This document shows positions 11,391-22,309 of a stretch of 64,000 nucleotides of DNA, piece after piece (within the stretch, counting starts at the first letter, position 1; every line of letters starts with the position of its first letter). A model generated the notes under the pieces. It had not been told where the DNA came from and searched no databases. It saw only the letters and a list, made by a program, of their open reading frames with translations. Location of the stretch: contig OW804102.1 in assembly GCA_942159475.1 (NCBI GenBank), positions 23,564,684-23,628,683 of the forward strand, in the 5' to 3' direction. The stretch comes from Sthenelais limicola. Lineage: Eukaryota; Annelida; Polychaeta; Phyllodocida; Sigalionidae. The translations under genes and the position numbers were made by a program.

Positions 11391-11749
11391 CCGAGCACCA
11401 TCACTACACACCCTCCGCACCACATCACCACCCCACCACCACCACACCACCACCACAACACCCCATCACCACACCTTTACTATCACCACACCACCACACC
11501 ACCTTTACTATCACCATCCCACCACACCACCACACCACCGCACCACCTTTACTATCACCACCACACCTTTACTATCACCACACAACCTTTACTATAACCA
11601 CACCACCACAACTACACCAACAGCCCCCCCCCCCCCCCCACCACATCATCACTCCACCACCCAAGAACACCACCACTACCACCATCATCCAACCACACCA
11701 CCACCACACCACCACCACACCACCACCACACCACCACCACACCTCTTGG
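11391..11749. repeat. CCACCA / CCTTTACTATCAC simple repeat
   Basis: Runs of CCACCACA are interspersed with the recurring word CCTTTACTATCACCA (five or so copies near 11475-11600) and a C14-type run near 11625. Frames through it are Thr/His/Pro artefacts. Confidence 0.9.
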
Positions 11750-11915
11750 TCCTGGGCATGACCATAAAGTGCCTTTCTGTCTCTTTTCTCTGTCTCTCTC
11801 CCTTCTACTCTATCTCTATTTCCTGGGTATGATCATAAACTGCCTCCCTCTCAGCTCTCCCGCTCTTGATATAACCATATTAAATGTGTTGATAAGGACG
11901 TAAAGCAACCAATTT
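11750..11915 (+). repeat. N family dispersed repeat
   Basis: Forward copy: GGGCATGACCATAAAGTGCC, CTGGGTATGATCATAAACTG, CTCTTGATATAACCATAT and CGTAAAGCAACCAAT. It sits between two CCACCA tracts. Confidence 0.8.
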
Positions 11916-11924
11916 CACCCCGAC

Positions 11925-12035
11925 ACCACCACCACAACTCCACCACACCACCACCACACCACTCCCACACCACCACCACACCACCACCACACCACCACCA
12001 CCACACCACCACCACAAATACCCCAGCCCTCCTAC
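11925..12035. repeat. CCACCA simple repeat
   Basis: Resumes the same C/A-rich triplet composition directly after the N copy, suggesting N inserted into or grew next to a pre-existing tract. Confidence 0.85.
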
Positions 12036-12870
12036 TTGATACTCCTTTACCAGCTTCCGTCTTTTCTGGCAGACTGCCAAGTCCTAAATGAAGGCAGTTA
12101 TAATTACAAACACATTATGCCACTATCCCGGCCATCTAGTCATTTTTCACTCGTCCCAACAATCCATTTTTGAATATTTTCATAATTAAATTTAAGCCCA
12201 GTGGAATTTAACATCCAAAGTCTATTATGGAGTGTTAGTGAAGGAACCTATTAGTTCTTTCTAAACAAGATTTGTAGTTCTAAGCATTTCCTTTTCGATG
12301 TTGAGTTTTAGTTACTGTGTTATTACGTAATTGGGGAAAGGAATGCTTTGTGTACTTAAAGTTACACATTGTTAAACACATGTAGATATGTAATTATTTT
12401 CATTGATTGACTTAAACAAAGTAGAATGGAATAACCCAAGTTCATCCCATTATGTTATTTTCGCATTTCAATTCTATAATGCAGTCCATGCATGGCAGCA
12501 TTTGTTATCTGACGAATACAAAAAAATAACTTGTATGAGAAATTGTGTAAGTTAGTCAGAGACGATTATTGAACACTAATAACATATATGTTAATGGGTT
12601 TCAGATATTTATTGTAGAAAATCACCATAATGACCTAGGTAGGACATAAAACCATTTTCCAAGCAAATAGTAACTTAGGTAGTTCAAAAAGGAAAGATCA
12701 CTTTTTAATATGAGAAATATTGAAAACTATAATATTAGTGTATCATCAAGTCTCCTAATTATGTCAAAGTTAGACACCTTGTTTCTCTTTCCATGATTAA
12801 TCAATCAGTCAATCAATCATATTGTTGCAGCTACAATCAAAGCTTTTCACCATGTGTACAGCCATCGTAA
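12036..12870. other. Unique AT-rich sequence
   Basis: Nothing recognised. Confidence 0.4.
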
Positions 12871-13050
12871 CACTGCTATCAGTGGTCTTGGGGCTGTACC
12901 CACCATATATTAGGCAGAGACTAAGAAGATTAATTACCCTCCTGCTGGTGCAGTGTTTGAGTATAAGCCCTTCACTTCACCTCGGGATTATGCACCAAAC
13001 AGCACATCTGCAGCACCACAATGTTGGTGATCAATCCTATCAATGGCCAC
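12871..13050. repeat. K family dispersed repeat
   Basis: AGGCAGAGACTAAGAAGATT, TGCTGGTGCAGTGTTTGAGT, TCACCTCGGGATTATGCACC and GTTGGTGATCAATCC recur in K copies at 14900, 16855, 22310 and 38925. Confidence 0.65.
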
Positions 13051-14529
13051 TTTTACTCCAGACATCGCAATCCTCCATGTTAGGTCTATGGTGTTCTCCC
13101 CCACTCTTATGTCTTCAAGGAGGATGATAGGTCTTGTACTGAGTTCCTGCTGAGCCATGTTATTAGATCCCAAAACACAAGTGTATTGCTGTCTCTTCCT
13201 AAGATAGGATGAGATAATGTTTTATTTGCCATAAGGTGTAATTGTGACAAAGAGGTCGTGATCATCTCACAAAGAGTTCTTCCAAGCTCCAGACCAAGCC
13301 TTTCATTGTTAACTGTACCTACTCTACATTAAGATAGTTCTCTTGTGTGTATATCACACAGTATGCTTCTACAGTCAAGATACAAGTTGTTTGTTCAAAC
13401 AACGTGAACATAATTGAATAAAATTATGAAATATCAACGAGAAATAAGTAATAAGATAATGCTTCTCAATTCCTTATACTCATCTAAGATAATTTTTAAC
13501 ATTTATAATAAAGAAAATCTGTCTTCTATTTTGTGTGCCTCAGTCCTCCTCCTTTTTTCCAACCAATTCGACAATTGTAAGTAACAACATTCAGAATTTT
13601 CTGAGTCCTGGTTATCAGTAATATGAAAAACCAAAGAATTTTACTTTTGTTCTATTCTATCCATACCATACCCATCAGAAGGTCATGACTTGTCTTTGTG
13701 GCAGGGCTTCCTACAATTCTACATTTTCAAAAAATGCCATAATTGCTGAGACTGCAACTTTAAATGCTGCATTTAATTCAGCTAAATATATTTGGCATTT
13801 CATTCAGATTCACATTCAGAGTTTAAATGTTTAAACTTTGAATAAAGGAACTGAATGGCAAGAGGTGAATACAATAGTAAAATAAATGGAAAGGTGTGGC
13901 TGCAGTTTGACTCCTGCGCCCAGGTACTAGGGGAAGACCACCATAAGGTGACCTAGTCCTGGCCAAAACAGAGAAAAAAATTATCCCCTCTAGTAGATTT
14001 TACGCACATGTATACAAAGTGAACTGTATTTAAATTACATTATCATGTTTTGATTTTATTTAGACCAATCTCAAATTGTCTACATATTAACAGAAATCAA
14101 TCTTCATGTCAAATATTTTTTTTTTTTTTTTATTGTTATCCTCCTAACACTGGGGTAAGAGAACCCCTAACAGAGGGACTGGTCGACCCGGTTTAAATTA
14201 CATTATTTACGTAAAGGGATGCTTTTTGTCATCCACACTATGGCACCCAAGTGTGGCCTAGGACTGTCTGAATATCATGAGTTTTATATTTCCCTGGGCA
14301 ATAATTACAGCAGGGCAACCCTGTTAGCAACTGAATATTGATCTGGTCCTTATCTTTAACTTTGTTTTGCCTGGCTGAATATATCTGGTCTAGCCACCTG
14401 TGCGTTGTTTTGTTTTTTGTATAGAGTAGAATAGCAGAGTTTATAGTATGGGGTGTATCACCTGAAAGTACTGCTGTATCGCCTGTATCCCTCACTGCCC
14501 CCTCATACACTGCTTAATGCAAATGTTAA
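13051..14529. other. Unique sequence with poly-T, nothing recognised
   Basis: A poly-T run lies near 14118-14134. The minus-strand 90-codon frame at 14238-14510 has mixed composition but no recognisable domain or splice signals. Confidence 0.4.
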
Positions 14530-14830
14530 AGCTGTATTATCAGATAACATTGGGCAAAAAGTGAACATTTTCTACTTCTTTTTCCATTCGTTTCCCATCT
14601 AAAAATCATTTGACCAACATTTTGGAGGATTTTATTCAGTTGTCTTTGCTAAAGGGCTTCTGAAAGGTCTCATTTTGTATTTGGAGAACCCGCCCGATTC
14701 CTTTAATTGTGATGAATTCACTTATCATCGCTCACCAACGGGAGTTTTCTCTCGGTGATTATACTTCAAATTCTTTTATAAACGTATATAACAGCAGCAG
14801 AATATTGATAAATCCAATCCTATAAGTCTA
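14530..14830 (+). repeat. S family dispersed repeat
   Basis: ATCATTTGACCAACATTTTG, TCACTTATCATCGCTCACC, TTTTCTCTCGGTGATTATAC and AGCAGCAGAATATTGAT match 43615-43890 in order, and 21330-21530 in reverse. Confidence 0.7.
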
Positions 14831-14899
14831 TGAGTACATTTGGTAAGATTTGTTTTGTCATAATAGCTGAGCACTTAGCTTTAAGTGAATGGTCTATAG

Positions 14900-15055
14900 T
14901 CTAATCTATCGCCCTGCTTCCAATCACTGCCTTGAGTGGTTTTGGGCTTTAACCACCGTAGGCAGAGATTAAAAGGATTAATAACCTCCATTTGGGGGCT
15001 GTTGGGGCCTGAATGTTGGTCATCAATCCTTTAATAACAGAAGGAATCTTTAACC
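14900..15055. repeat. K family dispersed repeat
   Basis: CAATCACTGCCTTGAG, GTAGGCAGAGATTAAAAGG, TAATAACCTCCATTTGGGG and GTTGGTCATCAATCC. Confidence 0.65.
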
Positions 15056-15170
15056 CTGTAGCAAAAACAAACATACAAAATTGTTCACAATTTTGGATTA
15101 ATGGCTTTAAGATCAGTTGTTGGATAAGAAGAAGAAAAAAAAGAGAAAATCTTAAGTTTTGATAGATGTT
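15056..15170 (-). repeat. S family fragment, reverse
   Basis: CCTGTAGCAAAAACAAACA and TTCACAATTTTGGATTAATG parallel the reverse S copy at 52960-53160. Confidence 0.5.
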
Positions 15171-15609
15171 AACTACAGCTTTAATTCCAGTCTAGGGAAG
15201 CTATGCTTCAGTGATATGACCTATAGAGAAGGTAGCCCATAAATAGGACAAATATCGCTAATAGGACTTACCCTATTATCTTGTCAGTACAAATTAACAC
15301 CTCAGAACATACAAGTGACTTGGGGCAGATGAAACATCACCTGAAACTCGTTATTGCATCGCTTTACGTTAACATGCCTAACTGCATATTGCCCTTGAGT
15401 CTGACCCCCAGACGTAAGCATCCCTATCACTTCCCATTACGGCCGACAATGTTAACGCAGCCATAAGATCTCTATCAATTTGAGTTAACAAGGCTTGTCT
15501 GGCGTGGTATGGGGACAAATGAAGGCTATTCCCTTGCTACATCTAGACTGAGGAGGGGTTAGGTTTGTGCAGTCTCTGGGATAACTGCCATAGTTTCTTC
15601 TGCTTATAT
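15171..15609. other. Unique sequence
   Basis: Nothing recognised. Confidence 0.4.
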
Positions 15610-15846
15610 GGGTCAGATTTTCAGAAAATGTACAATTGGCAGATGTACACATTTAGAAAATTCTTGTAAGTGAGGCTGAAAAATTAAGAATACCGGGTAT
15701 ATCTGAGTATATTTGGTATCGCATTGATTTAAAGTATCAGTTCTGTTATGTTAAACTACATTTTAAAACTCATTTGTGTCTTAAATTCGGGCTATTTGAG
15801 AGGATTGGTGAAGTTGAATTGTACATTTTCTGAAAATCTGACCCAT
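15610..15846 (+). mobile_element. A family copy with TA-flanked ends
   Basis: Near-complete copy, from TATGGGTCAGATTTTCAGAA to CTGAAAATCTGACCCATA. The ends are inverted over about 28 bp. TA outside the ends fits a TA target site, as used by Tc1/mariner-like transposases (inference). Confidence 0.92.
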
Positions 15847-16091
15847 ATGTTATGCACTGCCAGACAGTCTTGTACGATGATACAGTAGATGTTTAGATAT
15901 AGTTTTTATATGAAATCATACCAGCCATTACCTAGACCTTGTATTATGAAGGTTAGCTGTAACTGAGGTAATATAGACCGAGAGCATATTCACAAAGTTC
16001 TAACAGACACCGATTTGGACATGTGACTTGTCGCTAACAGGGTGACACATCCACAACTTGTTGCAGTGAATATAGCAAGACTATATATGTT

Positions 16092-16193
16092 AGGGGCCTA
16101 GTCCATCAAGCTGATTCTCATGCACTTCTGCGCTGGAGAGGACCCATTTGCACTAAATTCTGTGAGAATTGGCTTAGTGGACCAGGCCCTATT
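16092..16193. mobile_element. J element, ~100-bp inverted repeat
   Basis: The left end GGGGCCTAGTCCATCAAGC is mirrored by the right end GCTTAGTGGACCAGGCCC. A second copy is at 41787 and a broken one at 44311. Confidence 0.75.
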
Positions 16194-16506
16194 TTGCTCT
16201 CACCTCTACAACCATTGTTATCTCACCTCTACAACCATGCTCCTCCCACTTTGATTGATAGGACGGTTTGTTCCATTAATCTGGAAGATTAATATGTAAG
16301 TCAAGGAACAATCAATAGTAACAAAATAAAACTTACCACACTAGCACTGTGAATCATAAGATCAGGAACTTACCTGAAATAGAATTAATGAAAGATATGT
16401 TAGACATTGACATATTGTAAAAGTATAAGAGGTAAGGGGTGAGAAATAGAGATGTGTTGTGAACGTCTACCACTTATGGTGATTCTACAGTAAATTATGA
16501 CTGATT

Positions 16507-16719
16507 AAGGGTGGTCTCCACTGGCTGTGGTAAGCTCTACGGTAAGCCTTGCAATGATTTGTGCTGGTCCTGTAGGTGGAGAGAAATGATGAGGTCCTGC
16601 CTACATGGTTTACTGGCCATGTAGGCATGACCTCGCCACTTCTCACCAACACAGCACCATCGCAAGGCTTACCACAGAGCCTACCTCAGAGCTTACCGCA
16701 GTCAGTGGAGACCACCCTT
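16507..16719. mobile_element. D family palindromic element
   Basis: It runs from AAGGGTGGTCTCCACTGGC to CAGTGGAGACCACCCTT. Almost the whole 213 bp is one imperfect hairpin, with a centre near 16615 (CTACATGG/CCATGTAG). TTAA precedes GGGTGG. Confidence 0.93.
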
Positions 16720-16854
16720 TACTATACAATCACGATATATATTATTTCTCAACCAATGTCACATTGAATTAGAACTTAGGGCAGGTGGGCATAAAATCGC
16801 CTCGCGGCGACGCCATGAAATTATATGTACCGTCGTATACAAAATAATTTTATA

Positions 16855-16965
16855 GCCTTCAGTTCGGCCCTGCTGGTGCACTTTCTGTGCATATTCCTCC
16901 GGCTTTGGCTTGGGATTATACACCAAACAATGTACCAGCAGCTCCTCAATAGTTGAAGGTTTATA
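16855..16965. repeat. K family fragment
   Basis: GGCCCTGCTGGTGCACTTTC, TGGGATTATACACCAAACA and CAGCAGCTCCTCAATAG. Confidence 0.6.
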
Positions 16966-17365
16966 AAAACCTCTTGAGAGATATCTAAATTAACGAAAAG
17001 TATTTTTTTCTGGAGATGTGTAGCCTTACAATTTCACATGTACCTTCGATGGCCCATATTCACGTTGTCATGTACGACAACATGGCTGAAATGTTACTGA
17101 GAAGTAGCATCACAATCTGCAATTTAATCTAATAATTCCAATTTAATCCAGTTCAGATAAATGTTAGAAACATTAAATAACAATCATTCCAAGGCACCAT
17201 CAAGGGGTTTAAGCACTCGGCACACCCAGAGCTCCCATGAACTAATTTCATGATTGGTGCCTAGAATCGTGCGATCAAAACCCACCCAGAAACCTCACAG
17301 GATCTTATTTGAAGAGGACTGGGTGGCGTTTAGGCTTATGGGTGAGGACGTCAGAAAATGTACAA

Positions 17366-17477
17366 CAGGGGATTTGCATGCTCCACTGCATTTGTGTGTT
17401 ATTACAGTGCATGCTGGAATGAACTTTACAACACCAATAATTCCATGTGAATCAAGATTCAGCATGCAAATCCCCTA
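17366..17477 (+). mobile_element. B element, internally deleted, nested in A
   Basis: It runs from AGGGGATTTGCATG to CATGCAAATCCCCTA. At 112 bp it keeps only the outer ~50 bp of each end of the ~350-bp B element (CATGCTGGAATG, ATTCCATGTGAATCAAG). Confidence 0.88.
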
Positions 17478-17616
17478 TTGGCAGCTGCTCTCAATTGGGA
17501 AATTTGGCAGAAAAATGATATTTACTCTGTATCCGAGTACATTAATTTCCAGTATTGCGTTGATTCAAAATGTATGTTGCATTAAGTTGAACTGTTTTTA
17601 GAACCTCATTTATCTC

Positions 17617-17660
17617 ATTAATGTGGCTTAATTAGACAATTAATGTGGCTTAATTAGACA
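17617..17660. repeat. 22-bp perfect tandem duplication
   Basis: ATTAATGTGGCTTAATTAGA plus CA occurs twice head to tail, inside the 3' part of the A copy. Confidence 0.9.
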
Positions 17661-17675
17661 GGGTAGGTGAACCCA

Positions 17676-18240
17676 AATGTGGTGTGTTATAGGAATGGGA
17701 GTCGCAAGTCGCAAAAAGGATAATTTTCAAAGTGGTTTATTCACAAAATCTCGTTGTTGGAATGTTTTTATTTTAGGAGGGTTTAGCACTTTTGGAATAT
17801 GAATCTATATACCAAATTTCAGAACATTAAATATATTCTTGTGTTTTGAAGGTGATCCTATGGAGTATATTTGTTTAGTTTACTTGTAGTTGTCCAACCA
17901 GATATATTGCAAAAAAATTCAAATATAAAATCTCGTTGTTGGAATGTTTTTATTTTAGGAGGGTTTAGCACTTTTGGAATATGAATCTATATACCAAATT
18001 TCAGAACATTAAATATATTCTTGTGTTTTGAAGGTGATCCTATGGAGTATATTTGTTTAGTTTACTTGTAGTTGTCCAACCAGATATATTGCAAAAAAAT
18101 TCAAATATAAAAATACCAAACTTAAAATATAGAAACACATCTTAACCATCATTGCAATCGGCTTGATGTCATCTTTTCAAATATGATGATATCTCAGAAT
18201 CCATCTTTTGTGACTTGTTCTCCTGTAATACATTACAGAT
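17676..18240 (+). mobile_element. E family copy containing a 182-bp duplication
   Basis: The left end has ATGGGAGTCGCAAGTCGC and the right end TTTTGTGACTTGTTCTCCTG. The interior words TACCAAATTTCAGAACATT, TTGAAGGTGATCCTAT and TTGTCCAACCAGATATATT match the E interiors at 18579 and 47515. Confidence 0.88.
17749..18112. repeat. Perfect 182-bp tandem duplication
   Basis: 17749-17930 and 17931-18112 read identically by eye, both starting TCTCGTTGTTGGAATG and ending TTCAAATATAAAA. Only one copy exists in the other E elements. Confidence 0.93.
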
Positions 18241-18578
18241 GATCACGTTCGGGTGCTCAGTCCGCTTTGTATACAAGGCGCTTTGCTATTCGGCGTACAA
18301 GCTGCTTTGAAGGAAGGGTTTCAGGGATGAGACAGAGAGAAAACATTTGTCTTTCTACAGCCAGGAGTCGGATAATTTCTCATCAGGCTTGTGGCAGTTT
18401 TATCCCTCTGAGGTCCTGCCTAACCCTTTTGTGTGGAAGCGTTTAAATAATAAAGGGTAACTGAGTATTATTGTAGAGCTATTGGATTAAATCATGGTTC
18501 TCGATTGTGGCTAGAACTGCGTCGTTTAGTTTCGGCTTGGGAAAACTGAACGAACATTCGGTTGAATTAGGCTTGATT
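18241..18578. other. Unique sequence
   Basis: Nothing recognised. Confidence 0.4.
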
Positions 18579-18789
18579 AATGTGATGTGTCGAAGGAAAA
18601 TGAGTCATAAGTCACAAACGTGATATTTTCCCAAGTAATTTTTAGTCATGGGTCCATGAACCAAATTTCTGGACATTGTATATGTCCTTGCGTTTTGAAG
18701 GTTATCCTATCGAGTATATTTTCTTAACTGGTAATTGCCCACCAATAAACATAGCAGACTTGTTTTCAAACATGCAATCAGATATATAT

Positions 18790-18860
18790 TTATATATATC
18801 TTGATGAAGGTCGAATGTAAGACCGAAACGTAGATCGCCCCAACGTATTGAACCTCCTTC
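18790..18860 (+). other. Retroelement-like GATGAAGG...GAAACG motif
   Basis: CTTGATGAAGGTCGAATG then AAGACCGAAACGTAG forms a short hairpin followed by AAACG, a pattern I associate with non-LTR or Penelope-like element flanks. Related patterns are at 35775-35810 and 45925-45945. The family assignment is uncertain. Confidence 0.35.
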
Positions 18861-19105
18861 AAATATAAACATCTGTGTCCCTTCGTGTTTTGAGTTGTCT
18901 CAATCACTTAGAAATATGTAACATAAAAGATTTTTTTTCTTTCTTTTTCTTGTATTAAAGGCCAATTACATAATATTTATCCGGACATTTGAACAAACGT
19001 AGTGTATCACTCAGTGATGTCTTCGTACGTTGCCTTATAAAAAAGATCTCATCAATCGATTCAGAACCAATACAAACTCAAACATGGACATAAAATTACA
19101 GTGTT

Positions 19106-19361
19106 ATAGCGGAACTCCACTATAGGTAAAAAACGGCGCCAACAGGTAAAATTCGTCGCCGACATTTCAGAAAATTCAGAAAATTCGACATGACTAAAAA
19201 TTCTAGTGGATGAGGGGGTAAAATATGTTGTTGGCAACACATTTATTTGTTGCCAACAATTGCAAAATATCTAACTTGATTAGATATTTCATCGCAAAAA
19301 ATTCGTCGCAGCCGTTTTTGCCTGTTGGCGCCGTTTTTTACCTATAGTGGAGTTCCGCTAT
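19106..19361. mobile_element. F element with 41-bp perfect inverted ends
   Basis: 19106-19146 (ATAGCGGAACTCCACTATAG...) is the exact reverse complement of 19321-19361. The interior holds two further hairpins, GTTGGCAACA/TGTTGCCAAC (19231-19256) and AAATATCTAA/TTAGATATTT. TA at each edge suggests a TA target. Perfect arms imply recent insertion. Confidence 0.92.
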
Positions 19362-19496
19362 TATGTCTTCCACGAATATCCATAGAAGGAGCAAAAAATA
19401 CTCATAATATAATACTGTTTACAGTCTGTAGTACATTAAATACACAGTCACAATATAAAATAATTTGTGCAATGCTAGACTGTCCCTTCTTACAAA

Positions 19497-19673
19497 TTAT
19501 TGTTTGACCATTTTATTGAAGGCCTCTCGGTCTCCCTCAGTCCTTACTTCTATTGGAAGCTCGTTCCATATCTTTTTGATTTTGTAGAACACACTACCTC
19601 TGTATTTCCCTGTTTTAGGTCTCTTTAGTTTAAACATTCCTGTAGATAGAATCACCTTTTAGAGGTCCTTAAT
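19497..19673 (-). pseudogene. 5'-truncated LINE reverse transcriptase C-terminus
   Basis: The minus strand encodes about 52 codons, beginning around VILSTGMFKLKRP (19655) and ending at the TAA at 19497-19499. The readable core GKYRGSVFYKIKKIWNELP followed by IEVRT matches the conserved C-terminal tail of CR1/jockey-type non-LTR reverse transcriptases, usually F/YRGS...WNxLPxxVR. This tail lies past the polymerase domain and carries no catalytic residue. An in-frame TAA just upstream (near 19671) and the switch back to E sequence mark a 5' truncation typical of LINEs. It is a dead fragment of a retroelement, inserted in an E element on the opposite strand. F sits in its presumed 3' flank. The clade (CR1, jockey or related) is not resolved. 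Confidence 0.72.
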
Positions 19674-19783
19674 GTGTACCACCATTAGAATCCGCTTGAT
19701 CTCGTCTTTTCAAATATGATGATATCTCAAAAAACATATTTTGCGACTTGTGACACTTTTCCCTGCAACACATCACAAATGAT

Positions 19784-19945
19784 AGATATTAAGTTTATCT
19801 GAGTATATTTGGTGTTTGATTTAGAAAGCCTGTCCGGATATGTTCAAAGGCCTTTTGATCCTCTGTATCTTAGAATTGAGATATTTGATAAAGTTAATGG
19901 CAAAAGGCAAAATATATGCCTACATTTTGTGGTGACTTCACCCGT
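19784..19945 (+). mobile_element. A family, left end missing
   Basis: AAGTTTATCTGAGTATATTTG, GTGTTTGATTTAG and a TGTGGTGACTTCACCCGTG end follow A order. It abuts the E right end. Confidence 0.6.
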
Positions 19946-21072
19946 GTCACTTATTGGAGAATAACAGCGTTAGGAATTAGATTTAGGGCTTTAGAGTGGG
20001 CGTCGTAATCGAGGCCATGGAGGGCCTTGATGTCTGGTGGCTGTCAATTAAATCAATGATGGGTTGGGCATCCCCAATGTGATTGTATGAGCGCGGTGAC
20101 AGCTTAATGGTAATTGGTAAAGCCCTGGATCCACTGAGCCGATCATCTGAACGGGAGATGAGACAGTCGCTGAAGGTAGCATTCTAGCATTCTAGAGGTC
20201 AGTGAAGTGACAACAGTCAACATTGGATAGATTGAATCCTGTCTTATTAAGTCTAGTCTCCATTACGCTGTTTTTCAAGTCTTAGGAGGGTTGTGGACTC
20301 ACATGTTAAGTGCTTCGTCTGCCCAGTGGAGACCTGGCTTTAGCCATGTGTCAGCCAACCGGAGCCTGGTGTATTTATACGCTAAGGAAGGAACACTGTG
20401 TGTGGAGATTCCTACACTTTTCCTCTTCCTTCAATGGGTAGGAACACACATTCCTGCCCACCACTGTGTGTAGAGGCTATTTCTATGCCAGCGGGAATTC
20501 CCCCAAAATGTCCTTTCCTTAACTTGTACAACATGTCCCTGTTTTTCCAATGAGAAAATCAGGTCAGTGGACACAGGGCATAATAAGGTGAAGGAGTAAT
20601 AGGTGGAAGAGTGTAGGTGTATGTGGTCGGGGATAGGGGGTTGGGGGGTTGGACGGGGATCGCAGTCCTATGGCAAATCATTCAAAGTCTGTCATGTGTT
20701 TGTCAGAGTTTGTGTAGATATATCCCCTAATGCAAGTCACCTCACATGCTCAGTGTCATTATGCAAATCCGTTATTACCGTGACTACCAGGCCCACTCCG
20801 GGAACTCCTGGGTGCAATCCTGATGGGAGAAAGGACAAATAGAGGAGTCTGCATCATGTAAATGAAGTCAAGTTGCCATATTAAAGGCCTGTTCCACCAA
20901 TCGATAACTTATGCTCTGAGTACTTTCTCCTTTACATCAATATTTCCTATCATCACTAGAGGGAATCCAGACTTGAGCGTGAATTCCCAGCAATTACAAC
21001 AAAACAAATCTAACCAAATTTACTCACATTATGACCTATAGAACTGCATGTATCAATACTATGCTGCTGTTA
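19946..21072. other. Unique sequence with a loose inverted patch
   Basis: At 20385-20475 GGAACACTGTGTGTGG and CCACCACTGTGTG with AGGAA/TTCCT words hint at a weak fold-back. No gene recognised. Confidence 0.4.
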
Positions 21073-21312
21073 TATGGGTCAGATTTTCAGAACATGTACA
21101 ATTGGCAGCTGTACACATTTAGTAAATTCTGATAAATTAGGCGGCAATTTGGCCAATACTAGGTAAATTTGAGTATATTCTGCATTGCATTGATTCTAGC
21201 GATATGTTTTGTTAGGTTGAACTGTATTTTTAACTTTATTTTTGTCTGAAATTTGGGTTATTTGAGAGGATTGGCGAAGTTGAATTGTACATTTTGTAAA
21301 AATCTGACCCAT
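21073..21312 (+). mobile_element. A family copy with TA-flanked ends
   Basis: Complete: TATGGGTCAGATTTTCAGAA to AAAATCTGACCCATA. The body has GAGTATATTCTGCATTGCA and TTATTTGAGAGGATTGGCG. Confidence 0.92.
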
Positions 21313-21329
21313 ATGTTGATGCAAGAATT

Positions 21330-21530
21330 TGTAGCCCAAGAGAAAACGGCCGCTGATGAGCGATAATATGTGAAACCACCATAGGAAAGGATTTTGGCAA
21401 GACATCAAAATATAAACGTGGACGTTTTAGAATCTGTATTGCAAGAACAACTGGACAGAATCGTCCATAATTGTTAGATGGGTTGGAAAATGTACAAAAA
21501 TGTTCTCTAGTTTCTTATTTACAACGGACG
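21330..21530 (-). repeat. S family copy, reverse
   Basis: AGAAAACGGCCGCTGATGAG, CGATAATATGTGAAACC, ACGTGGACGTTTTAGAA and TTGCAAGAACAACTGGA are reverse-complement matches to the S copy at 43615. Confidence 0.65.
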
Positions 21531-21663
21531 GATTGGTGGATCACACCTTTTTCTAGCAATAGTCACATGAGGGAGATGTGATCCGCCATTATGCATGATA
21601 TGTAAATCTGCCTCCATTTCCTCTGTGTGATGTGCATCTGGTATAGAGGTGTCTTAACATACA

Positions 21664-21900
21664 TGTGGGTGGGGGGTCTGGAGGAAATGTACAATCAACA
21701 GCTCTACACGTTCAGTCAATCCTGCATAATTAATCTAATACATGATAAGAACTAGATATATCAGATTAAATCTGGTATTGCGTTCATTAAAAACCTGTAT
21801 TTGCTTATGTTTAACTGTGATTTGAACCTCATTTCTGTCTTGGATTTGGGTTATGCGAGAGGATTGGTGAGTGCGAACTGTTATCTCATGAATGGGTTCT
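21664..21900 (+). mobile_element. A family copy, diverged
   Basis: GGGTCTGGAGGAAATGTACA, CAGCTCTACACGTTCAG, GAACCTCATTTCTGTCTTGG and AGAGGATTGGTGAG are in A order. The right end is degraded. Confidence 0.75.
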
Positions 21901-22084
21901 CTACGCTGTATGCATGTAGTAAATCAAATGAGAACCAGTCCATAGTGTTCCTACTAGTGGACTGTTCAGATAGGCAGAACAGCCAGATGTACAAGTGTTA
22001 CTGTCATCCACTGTTATAATGATTTAGAATGTAATGTGTTTCAGAATAAGAACTGATACTTTCAAATAAAAAATGATTCATCTC

Positions 22085-22300
22085 GTTCATTATTTCAATA
22101 GATTTAGTGTCAATCAACCGCTATTCTCACCGATAACCCGAATTTAAGACAAGAATTAAGTTCAAATTACAAAATCAACATGAACGAACAGATTCTCTGA
22201 ACTATGTCAATACCAAATATACTCATATGCCTAGCATTCATCACTTTCAGCCTCTTTTATCAGAATTTACTAAGTGAAAAAAGCTTCTGTTTAGAGATTT
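22085..22300 (-). mobile_element. A family copy, reverse, end-worn
   Basis: AACCCGAATTTAAGACAAG, AATACCAAATATACTCATAT and TTATCAGAATTTACTAAGTG. Confidence 0.7.
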
Positions 22301-22309
22301 TCTGCACCC

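Larger units (their letters stand above)
17337..17675 (+). mobile_element. A family copy split by a B element
   Basis: A begins TGGGTGAGGACGTCAGAAAA, is interrupted after TACAA at 17365, and resumes TTGGCAGCTGCTC at 17478, continuing to about 17675 with GATTCAAAATGTATGTTG. The joined flanks restore the A word TACAATTGGCAG. Confidence 0.85.
18579..19783 (+). mobile_element. E family copy interrupted by ~900 bp
   Basis: The left part runs from 18579 (TGTGATGTGTCGAAGG, ATGAGTCATAAGTCAC) to about 18765 (TTTTCAAACATG). The right part resumes near 19660 (AGAGGTCCTTAATGTG) and ends TTTGCGACTTGTGACAC. Between them lie a GAAG/AAACG motif region, the F element and a LINE 3' end. Confidence 0.8.

Noticed and set aside
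14238..14510. 90-codon minus-strand frame with mixed composition
   Set aside because: No family resemblance, splice sites or neighbouring exon; frames of this length arise by chance in 64 kb.
21345..21395. Hammerhead ribozyme core in the S repeat (GCTGATGAGCG ... GTGAAACC)
   Set aside because: Stem II would be weak G:U-rich pairing and other S copies lose the CTGATGA core, so the match is probably chance.
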